7,160 nt of DNA from Deltaproteobacteria bacterium (GCA_029932035.1 JAOZQV010000190.1:1-7160); one strand, 5' to 3'; shown: positions 1 through 6,883, counted from the stretch's first letter. Notes: a model not told the origin generated them from the letters alone. Translations and numbers: made by a program.

Positions 1-349
1 GAAGCGGGAGTTCTTCGATCGTTTTTGTTTTAACTTGTTCGCGGATGAATTCAGCGATCTTATTGCCGTCTATTATCCCGGATTTGGGGAAAACGACGTC
101 AAGGAAATAGACGATCTGTTTCCAGTCAAACTGGAGCACAATATCTTCCAGGGTTGCAATCCTGCCCGAGGCATAAACCGACCCAACCACTGCTCCTATA
201 CTGGTCCCTGCCACATAATCGATACGGATCCCTGCCTCTGTGAGCGCCTTAATCACCCCGATATGTGCCCATCCCCTGGAGGAACCGCTGCCAAGGGCAA
301 GCCCTATCTTTTTTGGGCGGGCTTTCTTTTTCTGAAAATACCTGATCAT
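1..349 (-). CDS. Patatin-like phospholipase, N-terminal part (runs off the left edge)
   Basis: This is the first 116 codons of a patatin-like serine acyl hydrolase of the bacterial RssA/NTE type, a family that cleaves acyl esters of phospholipids with a Ser-Asp dyad. The sequence shows a basic N-terminus (KKKARPKK, residues 7-14), then the glycine-rich oxyanion-hole motif [10 protein letters not shown] at 20-29, and the nucleophile elbow GTSIG at 48-52 with Ser50 as the predicted catalytic residue. The partner Asp lies beyond the window. There is no signal peptide, so a cytoplasmic or membrane-peripheral enzyme is expected. The ATG overlaps the stop codon of the upstream phasin-like gene (ATGA) and is preceded by a G-rich AAGGGGGG stretch about 9 nt away, so the two are probably translationally coupled. 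The family call is firm; the substrate is unknown. Confidence 0.9.
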   Translation of the reverse strand, partial: MIRYFQKKKARPKKIGLALGSGSSRGWAHIGVIKALTEAGIRIDYVAGTSIGAVVGSVYASGRIATLEDIVLQFDWKQIVYFLDVVFPKSGIIDGNKIAEFIREQVKTKTIEELPL

Positions 350-666
350 TCAGGCATGCCCCCCTTATTTCCTGTGGTCTCCTTTTTTGACAGGCGCCTT
401 ATCTTCTTTTCCAGCCCGGCAATATCTTTTTTGGTGGCCACATCTATTTTGTCCAGTACCTTATGCACTGTATCTTCCACCTTTGTTTCCAGGTCTTTTC
501 TGGCCTGCTTTGATTTTTCCAGCAGATCATCGACCAGCTCTTTACCTTCCTTCTCAGAAATCTCGCCTCTTTCCGTCAACTCCTTAACCAGCTCTTCGAA
601 CTTGTCTCTGGTCATGGCTGCCAACCCTACCCCTGTCAATATGGTCTTTTTGATAAGATCAAACAT
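346..666 (-). CDS. Phasin-like coiled-coil protein
   Basis: This 106-residue, highly charged, mostly helical protein resembles short phasin-superfamily proteins (polyhydroxyalkanoate granule-associated type). It has a short hydrophobic N-terminal stretch (about residues 8-18, containing [10 protein letters not shown]), then a long amphipathic helix rich in Lys and Glu (about 20-75). It ends with the segment [17 protein letters not shown] (76-92), which matches the C-terminal zipper-like helix of this family, and a polar tail. Such proteins coat PHA granules or act as small helical adaptors; a granule role here is inference. The frame is open upstream to 828, but that extension overlaps the activase gene. 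The ATG at 666 has an AGGAGG site 6 nt upstream, so it is chosen. The stop overlaps the patatin-like start by 4 nt. Confidence 0.82.
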   Translation of the reverse strand: MFDLIKKTILTGVGLAAMTRDKFEELVKELTERGEISEKEGKELVDDLLEKSKQARKDLETKVEDTVHKVLDKIDVATKKDIAGLEKKIRRLSKKETTGNKGGMPE

Positions 667-672
667 AATTTT

Positions 673-678
673 CCTCCT
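673..678 (-). promoter_or_regulatory. Ribosome binding site of the phasin-like gene
   Basis: A perfect AGGAGG lies 6 nt before the ATG at 666. It is the strongest Shine-Dalgarno site in the window and rules out the longer upstream reading of the frame. It suggests that this small protein is made in larger amounts than the giant protein encoded upstream. Confidence 0.85.
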
Positions 679-733
679 TTCGCTGGTTTCATGATTGCTG
701 TTTATAATTCGATTCATATCCCCAATCCTCAAA

Positions 734-3700
734 CTATCTTCGTATAAAATCGTTCGCCTTTTTCCACAACCCCAATCCGGATACCCATGATTTCCATTTT
801 TCGACTTCCGGCGATATATGATAGTCAAAATCGAGATATCCGGGCCGTATGCGCGGAATGTAACGAGGCCAGGTGATTGCCGGTTTGACCGTCGCTTCCG
901 TCCCGTGTGCCATCTCTTCCCTTGCCGCGATAATCATGAAATGCAGGCGGTTTAAGAGGTTTACCTCGCTGGCCCCGGCATCCATATCCAAAGAGAGCAG
1001 ATTCAGATGAGGGAACATCTCCTTTAGTTTCCTTTCCATTCCCCTTCCTGTAATGTGGTTGGAAATACAGCCGAATGGCTGAAGACAGACTATGTTTCCG
1101 GTCCCTTCATTGAGCATGGCAATCATTTCAGCAGTCAGGAGCCATCCTTCCCCAAACTGATTGGCCAGACTAACCACCTCGCTCGTGATCCCGGCTAACG
1201 CTTTAAGGCCAAACGGCTTCCTGTAAAAACGAAACAATTGCATCACCCTGTCAATCCGGGAAAGGTGATGCCTCACATAGATATCCATAAGCTTGTGTTT
1301 AAGGCTGTCAACAATAGAATGCTTAAAAAACGCCTTTTGATCAAAATCTTCATTAACAAACCTTTGAGTAAAAAAGCTTTGCAAACCGGGGAGCACAACC
1401 TCCACGCCCTGCCGAGAGAGCCACTCTATGATGTTGCCATTGGAAAAAAAATTATATTTGACAAAAATTTCGCCCACCACACCGATCCTAGGAACAGGTC
1501 GATCGACGATTTTTACGCCGTTGAAATCTTGCACTGCCTTTTCCAAGACAGTCAGGAGATAATAATAATCAGCCTTCTCAATGCCCGTCGCCATTTCCGA
1601 GAGGTATTTCGCATGCAGTGCCTTTGAAGCCCCGGGGGTTTTCTCTTTTGGCACTGTGGCCAAATACATCTGTGCCAGAGGGTCGGTGAAAATGACGCCT
1701 AAACCCATTCGTTTGGCCAGTTCGTTTTCATCGATTTCAAATCCTAACTGCGGGTTTATCTCTTCAGTGGAAAGCGCTATCACTGGAACATTATCCAGGC
1801 CGGCAGAGGCCAGCCCTTTTCTGATTAGAGAAACATAAGCAGAGGCCCGGCATTGACCGCCGGTCTGGGTCAGGATTACAGATGTTTTTTCCGGATCATA
1901 CCTCCCGGATTGAAATGCCTTGATAATGTCTCCTGCAACAAGAACAGCAGGATAACACATATCGTTATTGATGTTTTTAAGACCGAATTCCACTGAAGAC
2001 CTGTCTTGAGGCGGAAGCACATCCAGCCGGTAGCCCATGGGCTTGAATACCGCTGGAATTAGAGGAGAATAGAAAGGGGAAAAATAGGGGGCGATGAGGG
2101 TTCTCTTTCTGTCCTCCGGCATAAATTCACGAACTGTTTTCTTTCCTTTGTCCCTTTCCCATTGAGATATTCCCCTGTTTTCCTTCACTGCTTCCAACAT
2201 CGAACGTAACCTGATTCTGACCGCACCGAGATTTGCTATCTCGTCCATCTTGATCAGTGTATATACCTTCCTCGAATCCCTTATGATCTCTCGTACCTCA
2301 TCTGCCGAGACCGCGTCAGGGCCGCATCCGAAGGAGGTAAGCTGGACCAACTGGCCCACGCTGTTATCGCAAACCCATTTGGCCGCGGCATAGAGCCTGT
2401 TGGTGTAGGCCCACTGTGTAAGGACATTCACATCGGATAAAGACTGGCATTTATCTAAGGGAACGGCATTTTCGCTGATAACATCAACACCGAGACCGGT
2501 CAAGAGCTCGGGGACACCGTGGTTTATAAGAGGGTCGATATGATAGGGCCTGCCCGCCAGTACAACGATCATCCGGTTTTCGTTTTCTGCCTTAGATATC
2601 AGGGCGCGGGCCCTATCCGTCAGTTCTCTCCTGAATTTTTCTTGAGCGGTTAGTCCTTCTTCCACCGCTCTTGAGATCGTCCTGTAATCCACCCCAAATT
2701 TTCTGAAAAAGAGATGAAGCTGCCTTTTCAACAAGTCCTCATCACGAAAACTTATGGCAGGATTGTCAATCGGTATCCCATATTTTCCCTCAGGATCGAT
2801 TGCGCTTTTAAGCAGATCCGGATAACCCGTGACAACCGGGCAGTTAAAACTGTTCAACACACCGGCAAATTCTTTTCTTTCGTGAACCACGGTCGGGTAG
2901 AATATCCTGTCCACCCCCCGGTCTATGAGATCGAAAATATGTCCGTGGGCAAGTTTTGCAGGAAAGCAGATATTTTCCGACATCACTGTTGCCGAACCTC
3001 TTTCAAAGAGTTTGGAATCAGACCGGGAAGAAAGAACAACCCTGAAACCGCATTGGACCAAAAAGGCAGACCAGAAGGGGAAATTTTCATACATGTTCAA
3101 GCAGCGGGGGATGCCGAAACTGAGGAGCGGATCGCCTTTCGGCTCTGTCTCACGGTCAATCAGGAGGTTTATTTGTTCGGCAATCAGGTTAACCCCCCTC
3201 TGTTTTGTGCCGTAACTACTGCTGAAATGACGCTCGCACCGGTTGCCCGTGAAAAACCGGTTTCCATTGGCAAAGGTAAGCTTTATAATCGGGCACCTGT
3301 TCTCGCAACCATTGCAGTGCAACTCCCTTTTGGTAAAATCAACGCTCAATCCCATGTCTTCGATGCCATTAAAGTGGGTTGATTCAGCCGGTCTAACCGA
3401 ATGGTTGCCGAGGGCTGCCACTGCCGCGCCGTATGCCCCCATCAGTTCCGGGATATCGGGACGAATGACATCCTTTTCCAGCAAAAGCTCAAAGGCTCGC
3501 AATACCGCGGGATTGCGAAAGGTTCCACCCTGTGCAATGATCCTGTTTCCTAAGACTTCCGTGTCCCGCAATTTCAAGACTTTGTAGAGAGAATTTCTTA
3601 TGACCGAATAGGCCAATCCGGCCGAGATGTCCGGGATACCGGCGCCTTCTCGAAGGGCCTGTTTGACCTTGGAGTTCATAAACACGGTGCATCTGGTTCC

Positions 3701-5167
3701 CAAGTCAAAGGGGGAGTTACTATCACATGCGATTTCAGCGAAATCCTCAATACCGTAATCTAGGGAACGGGCAAAGGTTTCGATAAATGAGCCGCATCCG
3801 GATGAACATGCCTCATTGACCTGAATATCCGATACGCTATGGTCACTGATATAGACCGCCTTCATGTCCTGGCCCCCGATATCCAGGATAAATGATACCT
3901 CACTATCAAAGCACCTCGCTGCCCGGTAGTGTGCCATGGTCTCAACCACGCCATCATTTATGCCAAAGGCCGCCCTGATCAGATCTTCCCCATAACCGGT
4001 TGCAGCCGTCCGGATAATGCGAGGCCAGAAACTCGCCTTTTGGAATTTTTCCCTGAATGCGGACAAACCCTCCTTTACCGCGCCGATAGGATCGCCGTTA
4101 TTGGCCCCGTAATGACCCAGGACAAACCTTTCCTGGGCATCGACAAGCACAAGTTTAGTGGTTGTGGAGCCGGAGTCTATGCCAAGGAAAAGATCTCTCC
4201 CTCTTACTTCGCTTAAATTAACCCTGGATACCCGATCCTTTGAGTGCTTTTCCTGCCACGACTCGAACTCTGCCCTGTCTTTAAACAGGGCAAGGAGTCT
4301 CTTAGTCCCCCTGTTCATCTTGAGAGGTCCCTTTGTCTTGACCATGGTGAGAAGATCCCTGATCTTAGCCCGGTGCGGTTGCCCATCCCGGGTCAAGGCC
4401 GCACCCATCGCAGGGATAAGTTCGGGCCGGTCGGGGACAATCAGGTCGTCAGGGTTATTCAGGCCGAGAACTTTTGCCAAGGCCTCCCGCAGTTCAGGAT
4501 AAAACGTTAAAGGCCCCCCGCCTATGATGATCTTTTTCTCAATATCACGGCCTCGTGACAGGCTGCTCACTACCTGAAGGGCCACAGAGTGAAACACGGA
4601 AGCGGCAATATCTTCCTTTGATACGTCCTGACTCAGCAGGGCCTGGATATCGGTCTTGGCAAAGACCCCGCACCGGGAGGCAATGGGATAGATGGAAACG
4701 GCCCTCTCTGCTAAGGCGTTAAATTCAGAAACCGGCACATTTAGAAGTACGGCCATCTGATCAATAAATGCCCCTGTGCCCCCCGCACAACTGCCGTTCA
4801 TCCTGATGTCGGGACGAAAATGATCATCAAAGAATATGATCTTCGAGTCCTCACCACCTATCTCAATGAATGTCCTGACTTCAGGATAGCTTCTCTTTAT
4901 CAGATGTGCCGAGGCCACCACTTCCTGGACAAAGGGAAGCCCAAAGGCTTCAGCCGTTCCCATTCCTGCGGACCCGGTAACCGTCAGATCAAGCTCAATA
5001 TTCCCAAACTCACTAAAGGCTTCCTCTAAGATGTGCCTCGTTGTTTTTTCGGTTCTGGCCTGATGACGTCGGTAGCGGTCAAAGACCATGTGACCATTCT
5101 CATCGCAGATTACTACCTTGGCTGTTGTAGAACCGATATCAACTCCCGATGTATACGCACTTTCCAT
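734..5167 (-). CDS. Giant tandem acyl-CoA dehydratase activase / D-component-like protein
   Basis: This 1477-residue protein belongs to the large BadF/BadG/BcrA/BcrD-type 'CoA-substrate-specific enzyme activase' group. These are ATP-driven electron donors related to the activator of 2-hydroxyacyl-CoA dehydratases and to benzoyl-CoA reductase subunits. Two ASKHA-fold ATPase domains lie in tandem (about residues 7-260 and 326-587). Each has a phosphate loop (GSTTAK at 12-17, GSTTTK at 333-338) and the two cluster cysteines (Cys127 with Cys166, Cys454 with Cys493). A four-cysteine motif follows (618, 621, 625, 644), then a DUF2229-like region (about 683-905) and a part resembling the dehydratase D component (about 865-1412; the boundary is not sharp). 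No signal peptide or membrane segment is seen, so it should be cytoplasmic. The ATG at 5167 is chosen because AAGGA lies 8 nt upstream and the ATPase fold starts at residue 7; longer starts would overlap the HD gene. The family is certain; the substrate is unknown. Confidence 0.93.
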   Translation of the reverse strand: MESAYTSGVDIGSTTAKVVICDENGHMVFDRYRRHQARTEKTTRHILEEAFSEFGNIELDLTVTGSAGMGTAEAFGLPFVQEVVASAHLIKRSYPEVRTFIEIGGEDSKIIFFDDHFRPDIRMNGSCAGGTGAFIDQMAVLLNVPVSEFNALAERAVSIYPIASRCGVFAKTDIQALLSQDVSKEDIAASVFHSVALQVVSSLSRGRDIEKKIIIGGGPLTFYPELREALAKVLGLNNPDDLIVPDRPELIPAMGAALTRDGQPHRAKIRDLLTMVKTKGPLKMNRGTKRLLALFKDRAEFESWQEKHSKDRVSRVNLSEVRGRDLFLGIDSGSTTTKLVLVDAQERFVLGHYGANNGDPIGAVKEGLSAFREKFQKASFWPRIIRTAATGYGEDLIRAAFGINDGVVETMAHYRAARCFDSEVSFILDIGGQDMKAVYISDHSVSDIQVNEACSSGCGSFIETFARSLDYGIEDFAEIACDSNSPFDLGTRCTVFMNSKVKQALREGAGIPDISAGLAYSVIRNSLYKVLKLRDTEVLGNRIIAQGGTFRNPAVLRAFELLLEKDVIRPDIPELMGAYGAAVAALGNHSVRPAESTHFNGIEDMGLSVDFTKRELHCNGCENRCPIIKLTFANGNRFFTGNRCERHFSSSYGTKQRGVNLIAEQINLLIDRETEPKGDPLLSFGIPRCLNMYENFPFWSAFLVQCGFRVVLSSRSDSKLFERGSATVMSENICFPAKLAHGHIFDLIDRGVDRIFYPTVVHERKEFAGVLNSFNCPVVTGYPDLLKSAIDPEGKYGIPIDNPAISFRDEDLLKRQLHLFFRKFGVDYRTISRAVEEGLTAQEKFRRELTDRARALISKAENENRMIVVLAGRPYHIDPLINHGVPELLTGLGVDVISENAVPLDKCQSLSDVNVLTQWAYTNRLYAAAKWVCDNSVGQLVQLTSFGCGPDAVSADEVREIIRDSRKVYTLIKMDEIANLGAVRIRLRSMLEAVKENRGISQWERDKGKKTVREFMPEDRKRTLIAPYFSPFYSPLIPAVFKPMGYRLDVLPPQDRSSVEFGLKNINNDMCYPAVLVAGDIIKAFQSGRYDPEKTSVILTQTGGQCRASAYVSLIRKGLASAGLDNVPVIALSTEEINPQLGFEIDENELAKRMGLGVIFTDPLAQMYLATVPKEKTPGASKALHAKYLSEMATGIEKADYYYLLTVLEKAVQDFNGVKIVDRPVPRIGVVGEIFVKYNFFSNGNIIEWLSRQGVEVVLPGLQSFFTQRFVNEDFDQKAFFKHSIVDSLKHKLMDIYVRHHLSRIDRVMQLFRFYRKPFGLKALAGITSEVVSLANQFGEGWLLTAEMIAMLNEGTGNIVCLQPFGCISNHITGRGMERKLKEMFPHLNLLSLDMDAGASEVNLLNRLHFMIIAAREEMAHGTEATVKPAITWPRYIPRIRPGYLDFDYHISPEVEKWKSWVSGLGLWKKANDFIRR

Positions 5168-5175
5168 TAATGTAA

Positions 5176-5180
5176 TCCTT
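5176..5180 (-). promoter_or_regulatory. Ribosome binding site of the giant activase gene, overlapping the HD stop codon
   Basis: AAGGA lies 8 nt before the ATG at 5167 and shares bases with the TAA stop of the upstream HD gene (5179-5181). Ribosomes finishing the HD protein would therefore reach this site directly, which favours translational coupling and fixes the start at 5167. Confidence 0.7.
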
Positions 5181-5607
5181 AAACCCTGTTTCTCACATAA
5201 TCCCTGACCGAGCAAAACGTATCCACCATGCATACAACAAAGGATTCAGGGTACCGAGGGGGTATGAGAGTAAGGGGCCACATATGTTTTTTGATAATAT
5301 CGGCCTCTTTCTTGCTTAATTCCGTTACCTGTCGGGCATTCCTGAGCGCGATATTATGATGTCTGAAGCCGTGCAGCCGGGGTCCTTCATGTAGCCAGTC
5401 ATAAAAGAAGAGATCATGGAGCAGGGCACCCCTGACTATGGCCCTGCAATCCAGGGAAAGCCGTTTGCCCCAGTAAAAGCTTAACCCGGCCACCTCTTTG
5501 ACATGATCGAGGCGGGTCTTGCCGCGATGGTGCGGATACTGCGATAACCCTGCCACCATTGGGTTCTCAAGCAGCGGCACTGCGATGCTCATGAATTCCG
5601 TATCCAT
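5179..5607 (-). CDS. HD-domain phosphohydrolase-like protein
   Basis: This 142-residue single-domain HD-superfamily protein carries the expected metal-ligand pattern: His35, the His64-Asp65 doublet in GALLHDLFFYDW, further histidines at 83-84 and 108, and Asp129 in MVDT. HD proteins are usually divalent-metal-dependent phosphohydrolases acting on nucleotides or related phosphoesters; the substrate cannot be read from this sequence. No membrane segment or extra domain is present, so it should be a soluble cytoplasmic protein. The ATG at 5607 is preferred over a TTG at 5634 because GGGGGA lies about 10 nt upstream and it begins one base after the stop of the membrane protein gene. Tight spacing on both sides places it inside the operon, immediately before the giant activase. 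Confidence 0.88.
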   Translation of the reverse strand: MDTEFMSIAVPLLENPMVAGLSQYPHHRGKTRLDHVKEVAGLSFYWGKRLSLDCRAIVRGALLHDLFFYDWLHEGPRLHGFRHHNIALRNARQVTELSKKEADIIKKHMWPLTLIPPRYPESFVVCMVDTFCSVRDYVRNRV

Positions 5608-5608
5608 T

Positions 5609-6175
5609 CTATGGGTTTCCCCCTTTCCAGCCAATACTGGAACCAGCTTGATGCTCCTCTTTAACGTGGGATTGTTTTCCCTTAACGACTATGAAAAAAT
5701 CGATGATCATAAGGATAACGCCGATCACACCGAATATTCCCTTGAAAGAGGGAGCGAGCCAAATTGTCAGGCCCTGATAGGTCGGGAGCAAGAGGTATTC
5801 AAATGCAAAGGCGAGCAGTACCCAATAAATGGAAAATTTGAGACAGATATGCCCCTTAAACTGGAAACGCTGGTCGGAATAATCCCACAACCGGACGTTG
5901 AAAAAATGCTGCGCATTGAAGCCGGAGATGAACTCAAGCCCGGTTGTTATCACAAAATAACATAATACTTTCACAAAAATACCGTACTCGTGGATAAACG
6001 AGACAGATACCATGAGCACCAGACCGACGGCGCCATAGAGAATGAGATAAGGGCCTTTTAAGAGCCCGGGGTTGATAAAATGCCCCTCACGGATGGATCG
6101 ATAACAGGCTTCCATGATCCAGCCTAATAAGGAAAACACCGAGAAAGAGAAAAGTATATCGCACATAATGGTCAC
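5609..6175 (-). CDS. Polytopic membrane protein, putative ABC-transporter permease (CmpB-like) family
   Basis: This integral membrane protein of about 188 residues has roughly five hydrophobic segments (near 6-24, 43-60, 66-84, 114-131 and 146-165) and a charged C-terminal tail. It shows family hallmarks: LLGWIMEACY (16-25), the loop GLLKGPYLILYG (37-48), TGLEF (78-82), and LWDYSDQRFQFKGHICLKFS (96-115). These match the family catalogued as 'putative ABC-transporter type IV' (PF06541, CmpB), whose transport role is poorly supported. No ABC ATPase is nearby. The start is uncertain: a GTG at 6175 has GGAG 10 nt upstream and puts the first helix at the usual place. An ATG at 6205 would add ten residues but sits next to a hairpin and lacks a good ribosome site; an ATG at 6166 is also possible. 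Confidence 0.85.
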   Translation of the reverse strand: MTIMCDILFSFSVFSLLGWIMEACYRSIREGHFINPGLLKGPYLILYGAVGLVLMVSVSFIHEYGIFVKVLCYFVITTGLEFISGFNAQHFFNVRLWDYSDQRFQFKGHICLKFSIYWVLLAFAFEYLLLPTYQGLTIWLAPSFKGIFGVIGVILMIIDFFIVVKGKQSHVKEEHQAGSSIGWKGGNP

Positions 6176-6204
6176 GCCGATATGTCTCCGCCCCCTGAAC
6201 CTCA

Positions 6205-6235
6205 TGAAACGAGTTACTTTTCGCCCCTCGTTTCA
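6205..6235 (-). other. Perfect 9-bp inverted repeat at the TetR/membrane-protein junction
   Basis: TGAAACGAG (6205-6213) and CTCGTTTCA (6227-6235) are exact reverse complements with a 13-base loop. In the transcript the hairpin would hold the last TetR codons in one arm, the TetR stop codon in the loop, and the bases just before the ATG at 6205 in the other arm. No T-run follows on either strand, so it is not an ordinary intrinsic terminator. It could tune translation or attenuate the transcript between the two genes. Confidence 0.6.
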
Positions 6236-6804
6236 GGTATCAGGCCATAAAACAGGATGCTCATTAATTCATCGAGATAGTGCTCAACCTTTTCCTCACT
6301 TTCCTGGACCAGCCAGTTTAACTCAAATCCTCTCAATGCGTGAGCAATGGCCCGGGCTGTCAAAACCGAATCATTAATGTGAAAACCGCCGTTTTCTACC
6401 CCATCCTTTAAAATAGAATGAATGATATCCACTTCACGTTCGAAAAGTTCATTACGAATGCTTTCTGCACTGGGCAATAGATTCTCTATCCCTTCTCGAT
6501 CCAGATTCAAAATATTTGTAGCCTGGCGCATATATCTGAACTTTGCTTTGACAAAGGTAACTAACCTATCTGGAGCTAAAGCTTCTTGATCGACCGACGC
6601 TGATATCTTGTCTACTATCTCATCTTTCTCCCGGCGGAGGACCTCTAAATAAACCTGGTCTTTGTTTCCGAAATAGCTGTAAATGGTTGCCTTGGCTACT
6701 CTGGATATACGTGCCATCTCCTCAATACTTGTTTTTCGAAGGCCATATCGCGCAAACATCTTTTTTGCGGTGTTCAGAATAGACTCAGTTTTTTCCTGTT
6801 TCAT
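6214..6804 (-). CDS. TetR/AcrR-family transcriptional regulator
   Basis: This 196-residue regulator has the length and layout of the family. The N-terminal DNA-binding domain (about residues 5-52) reads AKKMFARYGLRKTSIEEM, then a recognition helix around ISRVAKATIYSYFGNKDQVY (33-52), the classic TetR signature. The rest is an all-helical ligand and dimerisation domain with no recognisable ligand motif. The ATG at 6804 is chosen because GGAGG lies 5 nt upstream; a TTG at 6816 is the only longer option. It is the first gene of the minus-strand cluster and is divergent from an MFS-like gene, an arrangement typical of local regulators. An inverted repeat over its -10 box (6829-6859) suggests autorepression. 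Many relatives sense fatty acyl-CoA or hydrophobic compounds, which would fit the downstream genes, but the ligand is not shown by the sequence. Confidence 0.95.
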   Translation of the reverse strand: MKQEKTESILNTAKKMFARYGLRKTSIEEMARISRVAKATIYSYFGNKDQVYLEVLRREKDEIVDKISASVDQEALAPDRLVTFVKAKFRYMRQATNILNLDREGIENLLPSAESIRNELFEREVDIIHSILKDGVENGGFHINDSVLTARAIAHALRGFELNWLVQESEEKVEHYLDELMSILFYGLIPETRGEK

Positions 6805-6809
6805 CGTTG

Positions 6810-6814
6810 CCTCC
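6810..6814 (-). promoter_or_regulatory. Ribosome binding site of the TetR gene
   Basis: GGAGG lies 5 nt before the ATG at 6804. It decides the start against the in-frame TTG at 6816, which would itself overlap this site. Confidence 0.85.
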
Positions 6815-6828
6815 AATTTTCTTTATAT

Positions 6829-6859
6829 TTTTAAACGATAATCCGCTTTTCGTATAAAA
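6829..6859. promoter_or_regulatory. Candidate TetR operator (31-bp imperfect inverted repeat)
   Basis: The arms TTTTAAACGA (6829-6838) and TCGTATAAAA (6850-6859) pair at 9 of 10 positions around an 11-base centre. The right arm overlaps the -10 box of the TetR promoter and the element covers the predicted transcription start near 6849. Size and placement are as expected for a TetR-family autorepression site; the assignment to this regulator is inference. Confidence 0.55.
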
Positions 6860-6883
6860 TAATAAGAGAGTGGGAAATGTCAA
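6856..6883 (-). promoter_or_regulatory. Sigma-70-type promoter of the TetR-led operon
   Basis: Reading the minus strand, a perfect TTGACA -35 box (6883-6878) is followed after 16 bases by TATTTT (6861-6856), a 4-of-6 match to the -10 consensus. Transcription would start near 6849, giving a leader of about 45 bases that contains the GGAGG ribosome site. It is the only convincing promoter found for the minus-strand cluster. Confidence 0.6.

Noticed and set aside
35..694. Plus-strand open frame of 219 codons at the left edge
   Set aside because: It runs antisense across two well-supported genes (patatin-like and phasin-like). The Ser/Phe-rich translation is what the reverse of Lys/Glu-rich helices gives.
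667..828. N-terminal extension of the phasin-like frame
   Set aside because: It overlaps the end of the activase gene, resembles no family, and the AGGAGG site fixes the start at 666.
3254..3263. 10-bp palindrome AAACCGGTTT
   Set aside because: It lies within a conserved part of the activase coding sequence and has no promoter or gene boundary near it, so it is probably coding chance.
2714..3382. Long plus-strand open frame of 222 codons inside the activase gene
   Set aside because: It is antisense to strongly conserved activase domains and its translation has no recognisable domain. It is an opposite-strand shadow, as are the other plus-strand frames between 734 and 5167.
5168..5233. 22-residue N-terminal extension of the activase
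   Set aside because: It would overlap the HD gene, and the ATG at 5167 has a correctly spaced ribosome site and directly precedes the ATPase fold.
5608..5634. TTG start for the HD protein
   Set aside because: It would overlap the membrane-protein gene, while the ATG at 5607 has a G-rich ribosome site and matches the junction.
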